From positions 158,524-222,523 of the forward strand of contig NZ_LZZW01000016.1 in the NCBI RefSeq assembly GCF_014170375.1: 64,000 nucleotides of DNA, in the 5' to 3' direction. Made by a program: the position numbers and the translations under genes. This DNA comes from Variovorax sp. UMC13 (GTDB taxonomy: Bacteria > Pseudomonadota > Gammaproteobacteria > Burkholderiales > Burkholderiaceae_C). Below, in pieces: positions 42,701-51,720 of this stretch. The first letter of the stretch is position 1; the number at the start of each line of letters is the position of its first letter. Below the pieces are notes generated by a model. The model had not been told where the DNA came from and did not search any database. It worked only from the letters and a program-made list of their open reading frames with translations.

Positions 42701-43576
42701 ATGAGCGCCCTCCCCACCTTGGCGCCCACCGCCATGAAGGTGCCCGGCTTCTGGCGCCGCGCGCTGCACCACCGCAGCTTCGTCATCGGCGCGGTGCTCA
42801 CGCTGCTGCTGCTGCTGGCCGCCGCCGTGTCGCTGGTCTGGACGCCCTGGTCGCCCTACGAGATGGACATGGCCAGCAAGCTGCAGGGGCCGAGCCTGTC
42901 GCACTGGCTGGGCACCGACCCCTTCGGCCGCGACGTGGCCTCGCTGCTGCTGGTGGGCGCGCGCGCCTCGATCCTGGTCGGCCTGATCGCGGTCGGCATC
43001 GGCCTGGTGGTGGGCACGGCGCTGGGCCTGCTCGCGGCCGCGCGGCGCGGCTGGGTCGAGGAAGCCATCATGCGTTTCAGCGACTTCTCGCTGGCCTTCC
43101 CCGCGATCCTGTCGGCCATCATGATGACGGCGGTGTTCGGCCCGGGCATCGTCAACGCGATCGTCGCCATCGGCATCTACAACATCCCGACCTTCGCGCG
43201 CATCACGCGCGCCTCGGCCAATGCGATCTGGTCGCGCGAGTACATCGCGGCGGCGCGCGCCTGCGGCAAGGGCGGCTTCTCGATCACGCTGCAGCATGTG
43301 CTGCCCAACATCTCGGCGGTGCTGATCGTGCAGATCACGATCCGCTTCGCGATCGCGATCCTGGCCGAGGCCGCGCTCTCCTACCTGGGCCTGGGCACGC
43401 AGCCGCCGCAGCCCTCGTGGGGCCGCATGCTCGCCGAAGCCCAGACCCTGATGTTCCAGGCACCGCTGCTGGCGGTGTTCCCCGGCCTGGCGATCGCGCT
43501 CGCGGTGCTCGGCCTCAATCTTCTGGGCGACGGATTGCGCGATCTGCTCGACCCGCGTCTCGCACGGGCACGCTGA
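42701..43576 (+). CDS. dppC: ABC transporter permease, dipeptide/oligopeptide type (DppC-like)
   Basis: A 291-residue permease, partner of DppB. N-terminal cytoplasmic stretch then LRHRSFVIGAVLTLLLLLAA-type helix near 25-45, periplasmic HWLGTDPFGRDVASLLLVGA and the EAA loop in YIAAARACGKGGFSITLQHV. C-terminal FPGLAIALAVLGLNLLGDGL completes the channel. Follows dppB after a 94-base repeat. Confidence 0.88.
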   Translation: MSALPTLAPTAMKVPGFWRRALHHRSFVIGAVLTLLLLLAAAVSLVWTPWSPYEMDMASKLQGPSLSHWLGTDPFGRDVASLLLVGARASILVGLIAVGIGLVVGTALGLLAAARRGWVEEAIMRFSDFSLAFPAILSAIMMTAVFGPGIVNAIVAIGIYNIPTFARITRASANAIWSREYIAAARACGKGGFSITLQHVLPNISAVLIVQITIRFAIAILAEAALSYLGLGTQPPQPSWGRMLAEAQTLMFQAPLLAVFPGLAIALAVLGLNLLGDGLRDLLDPRLARAR

Positions 43577-43578
43577 CC

Positions 43579-44568
43579 ATGGCCCTCCTCGAAGTCAAAG
43601 ACCTCCACATCGGCCTGCAGACGCAGCGCGGCCCGGCCGAGGCCGTGCGCGGCATCGATTTCACGCTCGAGCGCGGCGAGACGCTGGGCATCGTGGGCGA
43701 ATCGGGCTGCGGCAAGTCGATCACCGTGATGTCGCTCATGGGCCTGCTGCCCGCGAGCGCCAAGGTCACGGGCAGCATCAAGTTCGACGGCACCGAGCTC
43801 GTGGGCCTGGGCGAGAAGGCCATGTGCCGGATCCGCGGCAACCGCATCGGCATGATCTTCCAGGAGCCGATGACGGCGCTGAACCCGGTCCACACCATCG
43901 TGCGCCAGATCGGCGAGCCGCTGCGGCTGCACCGCGGGCTCACCGGCGCCGCGGCGCGCGCCGAGGTGCTGGCGCTGCTCGAACGCGTCGGCATCCCCGA
44001 CCCGGCCTCGCGGCTCGACGCCTATCCGCACCAGTTCTCCGGCGGCCAGCGCCAGCGCATCGGCATCGCGATGGCGCTGGCCTGCGGGCCCGACCTGCTG
44101 ATCGCCGACGAGCCCACCACCGCGCTCGACGTGACGATCCAGAAGCAGATCCTCGACCTGATCCAGGGCCTGGTGGCCGAGCGCGGCATGGCGCTGATCC
44201 TGATCTCGCACGACCTGGGCGTGATCGCGCAGAGCGTCTCGAAGATGGCCGTGATGTACGGCGGCAGCATCGTCGAGAGCGGCCCGACCGACACCCTGTT
44301 CGCGGCCCGCGCCCATCCCTACACCCAGGGCCTGTTCGCGGCCCGCCCGGCGCTGGGCGCCCCGCGCGGCACCCGGCTCGCGACGATCCGCGGCAGCGTG
44401 CCCGAACTGGTCGACCTGCCGCGTGGCTGCCCCTTCGCGGGCCGCTGCCGGCTCACGGTCGACGCCTGCCACACCACGCGCCCGCCCGCCACGCTGCTGC
44501 CGCACGGCCACCTGGCGCGCTGCCTGCGGCTCGACGAGGCGCTGGCCACCGAGGAGGCCGCGGCATGA
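43579..44568 (+). CDS. dppD: ABC transporter ATP-binding protein (DppD-like)
   Basis: A 329-residue ATPase. P-loop GESGCGKSIT near 38-47, Q-loop FQEPMTALNP, signature FSGGQRQRIGIAMALA, Walker B LLIADEPTTALDV and switch histidine in LILISHDLGV. The C-terminal oligopeptide/dipeptide domain (RGCPFAGRCRLTVDAC) has the three or four cysteines that hold a 4Fe-4S cluster in characterised members. ATG 43579 is two bases past the dppC stop. Overlaps dppF. Confidence 0.9.
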   Translation: MALLEVKDLHIGLQTQRGPAEAVRGIDFTLERGETLGIVGESGCGKSITVMSLMGLLPASAKVTGSIKFDGTELVGLGEKAMCRIRGNRIGMIFQEPMTALNPVHTIVRQIGEPLRLHRGLTGAAARAEVLALLERVGIPDPASRLDAYPHQFSGGQRQRIGIAMALACGPDLLIADEPTTALDVTIQKQILDLIQGLVAERGMALILISHDLGVIAQSVSKMAVMYGGSIVESGPTDTLFAARAHPYTQGLFAARPALGAPRGTRLATIRGSVPELVDLPRGCPFAGRCRLTVDACHTTRPPATLLPHGHLARCLRLDEALATEEAAA

Positions 44569-45401
44569 CGACCCCCACCGCAACCACGCCCCTGCTCGAA
44601 GTCACCGACCTGGTGCGCCACTACGCGCTGCCGCGCGAGAAGCTGTTCGCGCCGCCGCCGCTGGTGCAGGCGCTCAACGGCGTGAGCTTCCGCGTCGAGG
44701 CCGGGCGCAGCCTGGGCATCGTCGGCGAATCGGGCTCGGGCAAGTCGACCATCGCGCGCCTCGTGATGGCACTCGACCAGCCCACCTCCGGCAGCGTGAA
44801 GCTGCTGGGCCGCGACCTGCACCGGCTGCCGCGCGCCGAACTGCGCACCGCGCGGCGCGACCTGCAGATGGTGTTCCAGGATCCCTATGGTTCGCTCGAC
44901 CCGCGCCAGACCGTGGCGCGCATCGTGGCCGAGCCGCTCGAAGCCCTGGCCGAGACCAGCCGCAGCGAGCAGCGCGAACGCGCGGCCGAATCGCTGGCCG
45001 CCGTGGGTCTGCGCAGCACCGACCTGGGCAAGTACCCGCACGAGTTCTCCGGCGGCCAGCGCCAGCGCATCGCGATCGCGCGCGCGCTGATCACGCGGCC
45101 CAAGCTGATCGTGGCCGACGAGCCGGTGAGCGCGCTCGACGTGTCGGTGCAGGCGCAGGTGCTCAACCTCATGCAGGACCTGCAACAGCAGTTCGGCATC
45201 AGCTATCTGCTGATCAGCCACGACCTCGCGGTGGTCAACCACCTGTGCGACGAGGTCTGCGTGCTGCACCGCGGCGTGGTGGTCGAGCGCGGCGAGCCGC
45301 TGCGGCTGTTCGCCCACGCCGAGCACCCCTACACGCAGGCGCTGCTGGCGGCCGTGCCGCGCGCCGAGCCCCCGGTGCGCGCGCGGGCACAGCCCGCTTG
45401 A
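44565..45401 (+). CDS. dppF: ABC transporter ATP-binding protein (DppF-like)
   Basis: A 278-residue ATPase paired with DppD. P-loop GESGSGKSTIARLVM, Q-loop MVFQDPYGSLDPRQT, signature FSGGQRQRIAIARALI, Walker B LIVADEPVSALDVS and LLISHDLAVVNHLC. It lacks the long cysteine-bearing tail, as usual for the DppF partner. Starts in an ATGA overlap with dppD. Confidence 0.9.
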   Translation: MTTPTATTPLLEVTDLVRHYALPREKLFAPPPLVQALNGVSFRVEAGRSLGIVGESGSGKSTIARLVMALDQPTSGSVKLLGRDLHRLPRAELRTARRDLQMVFQDPYGSLDPRQTVARIVAEPLEALAETSRSEQRERAAESLAAVGLRSTDLGKYPHEFSGGQRQRIAIARALITRPKLIVADEPVSALDVSVQAQVLNLMQDLQQQFGISYLLISHDLAVVNHLCDEVCVLHRGVVVERGEPLRLFAHAEHPYTQALLAAVPRAEPPVRARAQPA

Positions 45402-45449
45402 TATAAGGTCTGCACTTTCCTTCTTCCTGTCTTTGCCTGGAGCCTGCCC

Positions 45450-46937
45450 ATGTTGAAACGCCGTACCGTCCTTACCGCTTCCGCCGCGACCGCGGTGGCC
45501 TCGGCCCTGCCGACCTTCGCGCTCGCGCAGAACCGCAAGGACGCGATGGTGCTGGGCATGACGCTCGAACCCACGGGCCTGGATCCGACGACCAGCGCGG
45601 CCGTGTCGATCTCTGAAGTGGTGCTCTACAACATCTTCGAGACGCTGACCAAGATCAACCCCGACGGCAGCGTGACGCCGCTGCTGGCCGAGAGCTGGGA
45701 CATCTCGCCCGACCTCAAGACCTACACCTTCCGCCTGCGCAAGGGCGTGAAGTTCCAGAACGGCGAGCCCTTCAACGCGCAGACCGTGAAGTTCGCCTTC
45801 GAGCGCGCGGGCAACGAGAAGAGCACCAACAAGGACAAGCGCACCTTCGCCAACATCGGCGTGCAGGTGATCGACGAGCACACGGTGGTGCTGCTCAACA
45901 AGGAAATCGATCCCGACTTCCCCTTCGTGCTGGGCCAGGCCACCTCCATCATCGTGGAGCCCAAGAGCGCCGACACCAACGCGGCCAAGCCGATCGGCAC
46001 CGGCCCCTACAAGCTCGACACCTACAACAAGGGCGCCTCGCTGGTGCTCAGCAAGTGGGACGGCTTCCGCAACCCGGCCCAGGCCAAGCTCAACAAGATC
46101 ACCTTCCGCTTCATCTCCGACCCGGCCGCGCAGGCCGCGTCGCTGCTGGCCGGCGACGTCGACGCGTTCCCGCGCGCGGCCACCCGCATCGTGGCGCAGT
46201 TCAAGAACAACCCGCAGTTCCAGACCATCCTGGCCGGCTCGCGCGCCAAGACCATTCTGGCGATCAACAACGCCAAGAAGCCGCTGGACGACGTGCGCGT
46301 GCGCCGCGCCATCCTGGCCGCGCTCGACCGCAAGGCGATCATCGAAGGCGCGGCCGACGGCTTCGGCACGCCCATCGGCAGCCACTACGTGCCCGGCGCA
46401 CCCGGCTATGTCGACACCACCGGCGTCAACCCCTTCGACATCGAGAAGGCCAAGAAGCTGCTGGCCGAAGCCGGCGTGAAGACGCCGCTCGAACTCACGA
46501 TGACGCTGCCGCCGCCGCCCTACGCGCGCCAGGGCGGCGAGATGGTGGTGGCCCAGCTGGCCAAGATCGGCATCGTGGTCAAGGTGCAGAACGTCGAGTG
46601 GGCGCAATGGCTCAGCGGCACCTACGGCAGCAAGAACTACGACCTGTCGATCGTCTCGCACGTCGAGCCCTTCGACCTGGGCAACTACGCCAAGTCGGAC
46701 TACTACTGGGGCTACCAGTCCAAGCCCTTCGTCGCGCTGTTCGACAAGATCAAGACCACGGGCAACGTGAGCGAGCGCAACAAGCTGCTGGGCGACGCGC
46801 AGAAGATGCTCGCGGCCGACGCGGCCAACGGCTTCCTGTTCCAGCCGCAGTTCCCGACCATCGCGAAGAAGAATGTCAAGGGCCTGTGGAAGGAACTGCC
46901 GATCTTCGCCAACGACCTGTCCGCCCTCTCCTGGTGA
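45450..46937 (+). CDS. Extracellular solute-binding protein, family 5
   Basis: A 495-residue periplasmic binding protein. N-terminal signal peptide (LKRRTVLTASAATAVASALP, ending LAQ; the RR pair near 4-5 permits a Tat-type signal). Typical family features: LAESWDISPDLKTYTFRLRK, then FQNGEPFNAQTVKFAFERAG and IGTGPYKLDTYNKGASLVL. It delivers substrate to DppBCDF. Peptides, glutathione or another amide-type compound are possible; the amidase next door hints at an amide. Confidence 0.88.
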   Translation: MLKRRTVLTASAATAVASALPTFALAQNRKDAMVLGMTLEPTGLDPTTSAAVSISEVVLYNIFETLTKINPDGSVTPLLAESWDISPDLKTYTFRLRKGVKFQNGEPFNAQTVKFAFERAGNEKSTNKDKRTFANIGVQVIDEHTVVLLNKEIDPDFPFVLGQATSIIVEPKSADTNAAKPIGTGPYKLDTYNKGASLVLSKWDGFRNPAQAKLNKITFRFISDPAAQAASLLAGDVDAFPRAATRIVAQFKNNPQFQTILAGSRAKTILAINNAKKPLDDVRVRRAILAALDRKAIIEGAADGFGTPIGSHYVPGAPGYVDTTGVNPFDIEKAKKLLAEAGVKTPLELTMTLPPPPYARQGGEMVVAQLAKIGIVVKVQNVEWAQWLSGTYGSKNYDLSIVSHVEPFDLGNYAKSDYYWGYQSKPFVALFDKIKTTGNVSERNKLLGDAQKMLAADAANGFLFQPQFPTIAKKNVKGLWKELPIFANDLSALSW

Positions 46938-48343
46938 TGAGCCGGCCGCTGCACGACCTGAGCGCCGCCGAACTGGGCGCGGCCTACCGCGACGGCAGCC
47001 TGTCGCCGGTCGAGGTGACGCAGTCGGTGCTCGACCATGTGGCGCGCTGGGAGCCGCAGCTGGGCGCGACCTGGCTGCTGCGGCCCGACGCCGCGCTCGA
47101 GCAGGCGCGCGCCTCCGAGGCACGCTGGCGCAGCGGCGAAGCGCGCGGTCCGCTCGACGGCGTGCCGACCACCATCAAGGAAAATATCGCGACCAAGGGC
47201 GACCCGCTGCCGGCCGGCACAGCGGCCGTCACGCTGCGTCCGGCCGCGGCCGACGCGCCGCCCGCGGCCCGGCTCAAGGAAGCCGGCGCGGTGATCGTGA
47301 GCAAGACCACCATGCCCGACTACGGCATGCTGTCGTCGGGCCTGTCGAGCTTCCACACGCTGGCGCGCAACCCCTGGGACCTGCGCAAGACGCCCGGCGG
47401 CTCGAGCGCCGGCGCGGGCGCGGCCGCCGCCGCGGGCTACGGCCCGCTGCACATCGGGACCGACATCGGCGGCTCGCTGCGCCTGCCCGCCAGCTGGTGC
47501 GGCATCTTCACGCTCAAGCCCAGCCTGGGCCGGATCCCGATCGACCCACCCTACATGGGCCGCGCGGCCGGGCCGATGACCCGCACCGTGGCCGATGCCG
47601 CGCTGATGATGCAGGTGCTGTCCCGACCCGACGCGCGCGACAGCATGAGCCTTCCCGCGCAGGACATCGCCTGGTCGGCCTTTGAGGTCGATCCCGGCCA
47701 CCTGCGCGGCCTGCGCATCGGCCTGCTGCTCGAGGCCGGCTGCGGCCTGCCGGTCGACCCGGAGATCCTGGCCGCAGTGAACGAGGCCGCGCGCCTTTTC
47801 GAGCGCGCCGGTGCCACGGTCGAGCCGATGCAGCCCTTCATGTCGCAGGCCATGCTCGACGGCATGGACCACCTGTGGCGCATGCGTTCCTTCGTCGATC
47901 TCAACGCGCTGCCGGGCGCGCAGCGCGCCAAGGTGCTGCCCTACATCCGCGCCTGGGCCGAGAGCGCCTCCGACTTCAGCGGCGACCACGTGTTCCGCGC
48001 CTTCAGCCAGTTCCATGCGACCCGCGTGGCCACGGTGGACGCCTGCGCGCGCTTCGACTACGTGATCTCGCCGGTCTCGCCCAACATGCCGGCGCCGGCC
48101 GAGGACCCCTCGCCCACCAACGACCCACTGCGGCCGCTGGAGCACATCGGCTTCACCGTGCCCTACAACATGTCGGAGCAGCCGGCCGCCTCGGTCAACT
48201 GCGGCTACTCGGCCGCGGGCCTGCCGATCGGCCTGCAGATCGCGGGCAAGCGCTTCGACGACCTGGGCGTGCTGCAGGTGTCGCGCGCTTTCGAGCAGAT
48301 CCGCGGCGCGCAGAAACCCTGGCCGCAGCCGCCGGCGGACTGA
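46937..48343 (+). CDS. Amidase (amidase-signature family)
   Basis: A 468-residue amidase. Catalytic K81 in TTIKENIATKG, cis-serine in TPGGSSAGAGAA near 156-157 and nucleophile S180 in IGTDIGGSLRLPASWCG. It has no signal peptide, so it acts in the cytoplasm. Shares one base with the binding-protein stop (TGATG), so they are coupled. Probably splits an amide bond in the imported compound. Differs from GatA by lacking GatB/C neighbours. Confidence 0.88.
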   Translation: MSRPLHDLSAAELGAAYRDGSLSPVEVTQSVLDHVARWEPQLGATWLLRPDAALEQARASEARWRSGEARGPLDGVPTTIKENIATKGDPLPAGTAAVTLRPAAADAPPAARLKEAGAVIVSKTTMPDYGMLSSGLSSFHTLARNPWDLRKTPGGSSAGAGAAAAAGYGPLHIGTDIGGSLRLPASWCGIFTLKPSLGRIPIDPPYMGRAAGPMTRTVADAALMMQVLSRPDARDSMSLPAQDIAWSAFEVDPGHLRGLRIGLLLEAGCGLPVDPEILAAVNEAARLFERAGATVEPMQPFMSQAMLDGMDHLWRMRSFVDLNALPGAQRAKVLPYIRAWAESASDFSGDHVFRAFSQFHATRVATVDACARFDYVISPVSPNMPAPAEDPSPTNDPLRPLEHIGFTVPYNMSEQPAASVNCGYSAAGLPIGLQIAGKRFDDLGVLQVSRAFEQIRGAQKPWPQPPAD

Positions 48344-48359
48344 AGCGGCGGAAAAAGCC

Positions 48360-49694
48360 ATGCACGGCATCGACCTGCTCGGCAACCCCCTCACGCTGGA
48401 CGATCCCGCCAGCCTCGGGCCGCTGAACGATTTCGTCGGCGGCTTCATCGCCTGCGAGGCCCGCGCCGCCAACGTGCTGGCCGCGGCGCAGGACGCCAGC
48501 CCGCTGGTGCAGGCGTATTGCGCCGCGCTGCACATGTTCGCCGAGTCGCGCGAGGCGGTGCCCAACGCCCGCCCCTTCCTCGACCGTGCACAGGCCGGCG
48601 CCGCGCGCGCCAGCGCGCGCGAACAGCGCTTCATCGCCGCCGTGGCCGCCTGGGTCGACGGCGACATCGCGCGCGCGATCGCGCTGCACGAGGAGCAGGC
48701 ACGCGAACACCCGCGCGACCTGGTGTCGCTCAAGCTGGGCCAGTACCACTGCTTCAACCTCGGCGACTGCCCGGGCATGCTGCGGCTCGCGCTGGCGGCG
48801 CTGCCGGCCGCCGCCGACGTGCCCTACCTGCACGGCATGCTGGCCTTCGGCCACGAGCAGTGCCACCGGATGCGCGAGGCCGAGGCCAGCGCGCGCCGCG
48901 CCATCGCGATGTGCCGCAAGGAGCCCTGGGCCCACCATGCGCTGGGCCATGTGATGCTCACCGAAGGCCGGCTCGCCGAAGGCCTGGACTTCATGCGCGG
49001 CGTGAGCGACAGCTGGACCGGCCTCAACTCCTTCATGGTCACGCACAACTGGTGGCACGTGGCGCTGTTCCTGATCGACCTGGGCCGCGACGCCGAGGCG
49101 CTGGACGTGTACGACACGCAGGTCTGGGGCGTGGTCAAGGACTACACGCAGGACCAGATCGGCGCGGTCTCGCTGCTGGCGCGCTTCGAGCTGGCCGGCA
49201 TCGACGTCGGCGCGCGCTGGCACGACGTGGCCGCGCACCTGCAGACGCGGCTCGACGACCATGTGCTGCCCTTCCTCGACCTGCAGTACCTTTACGGCCT
49301 GGCGCGCGCGGGCCGGCCCGAGGCCGACACGCTGCTGCGCGGCATCGAGGCCTTCGCGCCCACCGCACCGCCCGCCACGCGCGCCGCCTGGGAGCGCGTC
49401 TGCGTGCCGGCCGCGCGCGGCCTGCTGGCGCACGCGCGCGGCGACATGGCCGGCGCCATCGAGGGCCTGGGCTTGGCGCTGCCGCGGCTGATCGAGATCG
49501 GCGGCAGCCACGCCCAGCGCGACCTGTTCGAACAGGCCTGGCTCGCGGCGCTGATGCGCGAGGGCAGCGAGCGCTCGCTGACCATGGCACAGGGCTTGCT
49601 GCAGCCGCAGGTCAACGGCCAGCCCGAATCGCTGCGCCTGCGCCGGCAGCTGGCGCAGGTGTATGCGGGGCTGCGGCTGCCGCTGCCGGCATGA
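48360..49694 (+). CDS. TTC38-like tetratricopeptide protein
   Basis: A 444-residue soluble protein resembling animal TTC38. Helical repeat signs: CAALHMFAESREAVPNARPF, then LVSLKLGQYHCFNLGD, then GMLAFGHEQCHRMREAEASA, then WAHHALGHVMLTEGRLAEGL and THNWWHVALFLIDLGRDAEA. The WAHHALGHV and HNWWHVAL histidine/aromatic motifs are typical. Function of TTC38 is unknown. It starts 16 bases after the amidase stop and is probably in the same operon, so a role with imported amides is possible but unproven. Confidence 0.8.
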   Translation: MHGIDLLGNPLTLDDPASLGPLNDFVGGFIACEARAANVLAAAQDASPLVQAYCAALHMFAESREAVPNARPFLDRAQAGAARASAREQRFIAAVAAWVDGDIARAIALHEEQAREHPRDLVSLKLGQYHCFNLGDCPGMLRLALAALPAAADVPYLHGMLAFGHEQCHRMREAEASARRAIAMCRKEPWAHHALGHVMLTEGRLAEGLDFMRGVSDSWTGLNSFMVTHNWWHVALFLIDLGRDAEALDVYDTQVWGVVKDYTQDQIGAVSLLARFELAGIDVGARWHDVAAHLQTRLDDHVLPFLDLQYLYGLARAGRPEADTLLRGIEAFAPTAPPATRAAWERVCVPAARGLLAHARGDMAGAIEGLGLALPRLIEIGGSHAQRDLFEQAWLAALMREGSERSLTMAQGLLQPQVNGQPESLRLRRQLAQVYAGLRLPLPA

Positions 49695-49771
49695 TCCGGC
49701 CCGCAAAGCAGCTATAAGTCGGGTCCCGCCTTTTGGCGCGCGCCACCCTCGGCCTTCCATTCACCGTTCGC

Positions 49772-50467
49772 ATGACCCCGCATTTCACCGAAGCCACCAC
49801 CGGCTACTGGCAACAGCTCCTCGACGCCGGCACGCTCGCCCGGCCCGAGGCCCCCTGGCAGCACGGCTACCCGGCGCGCCTGCCCGACGGCCGCGTGCTG
49901 ATGCTGCCGATCCGCCAGCTGGCGGCTGACCCGACCCAGGCCGTGGCCTCGCTGATCTGCAACCAGGCCTCGCTCGAGGTCATCGACACCCTGGGCCGGA
50001 TGCTGGCCGAGAAGCTGGCGCCGCTGCAACCCGACGTGGTGATCGGCATCCCGACCTTGGGCCTGACCTTCGCGCCCATCGTGGCGCGCCACCTGGGCCA
50101 TGCGCGCTACGTGCCCATGGGCTACTCGCGCAAGTTCTGGTACGACGAGGCCCTGTCGAGCGAGGTGCAGTCGATCACCACGCCCACGGCCGGCAAGCGC
50201 GTCTACCTCGACCCCAACCTGCTGCCGCTGGTGCGCGGCAAGCGCGTGGTGCTGGTCGACGACGCGGTCAGCAGCGGCAGCACGCTGAAGGCGCCCTGGC
50301 GGCTGATCGAGTCGCTCGACGCCGAGGTGCTGGCCTGCGGCGTGGCCATGCTGCAGGGCCGGCGCTGGCAGCAGACGCTGGGCCCCGAACGCGCGGCCCG
50401 CCTGGTGGGCGTGTTCGACAGCCCGCTGCTGCAGGCCGTGCCCGACGGCTGGGTCGAGCGCAGCTAG
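49772..50467 (+). CDS. Phosphoribosyltransferase-family protein
   Basis: A 231-residue PRTase, ATG 49772. PRPP-binding signature KRVVLVDDAVSSGSTLKAP near 158-175 (DD, then SSGST). Also VVIGIPTLGLTFAPIVARHL and the hood segment GYSRKFWYDE. Nucleobase substrate not clear; xanthine, hypoxanthine or adenine types are plausible. Next to a NitT/TauT-type transporter, which in other genomes can carry pyrimidine-like compounds, so a salvage link is inferred weakly. Confidence 0.8.
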   Translation: MTPHFTEATTGYWQQLLDAGTLARPEAPWQHGYPARLPDGRVLMLPIRQLAADPTQAVASLICNQASLEVIDTLGRMLAEKLAPLQPDVVIGIPTLGLTFAPIVARHLGHARYVPMGYSRKFWYDEALSSEVQSITTPTAGKRVYLDPNLLPLVRGKRVVLVDDAVSSGSTLKAPWRLIESLDAEVLACGVAMLQGRRWQQTLGPERAARLVGVFDSPLLQAVPDGWVERS

Positions 50468-50517
50468 CCGCCCCTCGTCCGACGCGCGCAGGTGGTACGC
50501 AACCTGCTTGCCGAAAC

Positions 50518-50549
50518 ACGCCCCCTGGGGCGTATCTCGTTTCGTATAC
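50518..50549. promoter_or_regulatory. Candidate operators upstream of the NitT/TauT-type transporter
   Basis: A dyad ACGCCCC/GGGGCGT (50518-50533) is followed by CGTATCTCGTTTCGTATACA, whose GTATAC core (50544-50549) resembles the TGTATACA-type sites of FCD-class GntR regulators. The transporter start is at 50605. The GntR gene at 53298, last in this run, is the likely binder. Confidence 0.45.
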
Positions 50550-50604
50550 ATTTTTGGTGCGCCGCAGCAACATCGCGCGGTGGCCGAGCCCTTCTGGAGT
50601 CCCC

Positions 50605-51720
50605 ATGTCCTCGATCCCCACGACCTTCGCTTCCTCTTCCCTGTCGCGCCGCCGCCTGCTCCAGGCCGCGGGCGCCGCTTCGGCCGCCAGCCTGCTGGCC
50701 GCGCCGGCCTTCGCCCAGACCCGGGCCATGAGCATCACCCTGCCCTGGGTGGTGAACGGCTCCAACTACTGGCCGCTGGTCGGCAAGGAGCTGGGCTACT
50801 TCAAGAAGCGCGGCATCGACCTGACGGTTTCGCGCGGCAACGGCTCGGTGGCGGCGGCCCAGGCCGTGGCCAACAAGCAGTTCGATTTCGGCGTGGTGTT
50901 CTTCGGCGGCACGCTGGTCAACATCGCGCGCGGCCTGCCGCTGCAGGCGCTGGCCACGGTGGGTTACGACGCGCTGATGGGCAACCTGGTGCTGGCCGAT
51001 TCGCCGATCCGCGGCCCCAAGGACTTCGAAGGCAAGCGCGTGGGCACGGTCGCCACCTCGGCCGAATCGCCCTACTGGAGCGCCTATGCGGCCAAGACCG
51101 GCATCGACCTCACCAAGGTCACGCGCCAGCAGCTCGACGCCCGCCTGATCGAGCGCGCGCTGATGGAGAAACAGGTCGACGCGATCACCGCCATCGGCTC
51201 CTCGAGCATCCCGGTGCTGGACTCGCTGGGCGTGAAGACCCGCTTCATCCCCTGGGCCAAGGCCGGCGTGCAGCTCTACGCCTCGCAGATCATCGCGCGC
51301 CGCGAGACCATCGACGCCGACCCGGGCCTGTGCCAGGCCATGGTCGACGCGATCCTCGAGTCGGCGGTCTACACGCTGAAGAACCCGCAGGCCTCGCTGG
51401 ACATCCTCTACAAGGCACAGCCCGAGATCGCCATGGCCAAGGGTGGCAAGGAGAACGCCGCCATCGCGCAGGGCCTGGCACAGGCCACCATGGTCGCGCC
51501 CGAGGCGATCCAGAACGGCATGGGCTACAGCAGCATCCCGACGCTGGCCGGCATGATCGCGCTCGCCGCCAAGGCCGGCGCGCTCACGGCCGACGCCAAG
51601 CCGCTGCGCCCCGAGGACCTGGCGACCAACCGCTTCGTCGGCAAGATCAAGCTCAGCACGTCCGAGTGGGACGCGATCCGCAAGAACGTGGCGCCCTACA
51701 ACGCCATGCTGGGCTCGTGA
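50605..51720 (+). CDS. NitT/TauT-family ABC transporter substrate-binding protein
   Basis: A 371-residue binding protein. Twin-arginine type leader SRRRLLQAAGAASAASLLAA, ending AFA. Mature part: VVNGSNYWPLVGKELGYFKK, then GNGSVAAAQAVANKQFDFGV, then TVATSAESPYWSAYAAKTG, the SsuA/ThiY/NMT1 plan. Substrate unknown (sulfonate, nitrate, nucleobase or aromatic). Its stop overlaps the permease start (GTGA). Confidence 0.88.
   Translation: MSSIPTTFASSSLSRRRLLQAAGAASAASLLAAPAFAQTRAMSITLPWVVNGSNYWPLVGKELGYFKKRGIDLTVSRGNGSVAAAQAVANKQFDFGVVFFGGTLVNIARGLPLQALATVGYDALMGNLVLADSPIRGPKDFEGKRVGTVATSAESPYWSAYAAKTGIDLTKVTRQQLDARLIERALMEKQVDAITAIGSSSIPVLDSLGVKTRFIPWAKAGVQLYASQIIARRETIDADPGLCQAMVDAILESAVYTLKNPQASLDILYKAQPEIAMAKGGKENAAIAQGLAQATMVAPEAIQNGMGYSSIPTLAGMIALAAKAGALTADAKPLRPEDLATNRFVGKIKLSTSEWDAIRKNVAPYNAMLGS

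Noticed and set aside
44319..47123. A 934-codon minus-strand frame across the dpp genes
   Set aside because: Antisense shadow of dppD, dppF, the binding protein and amidase genes, which carry clear ABC and family motifs.
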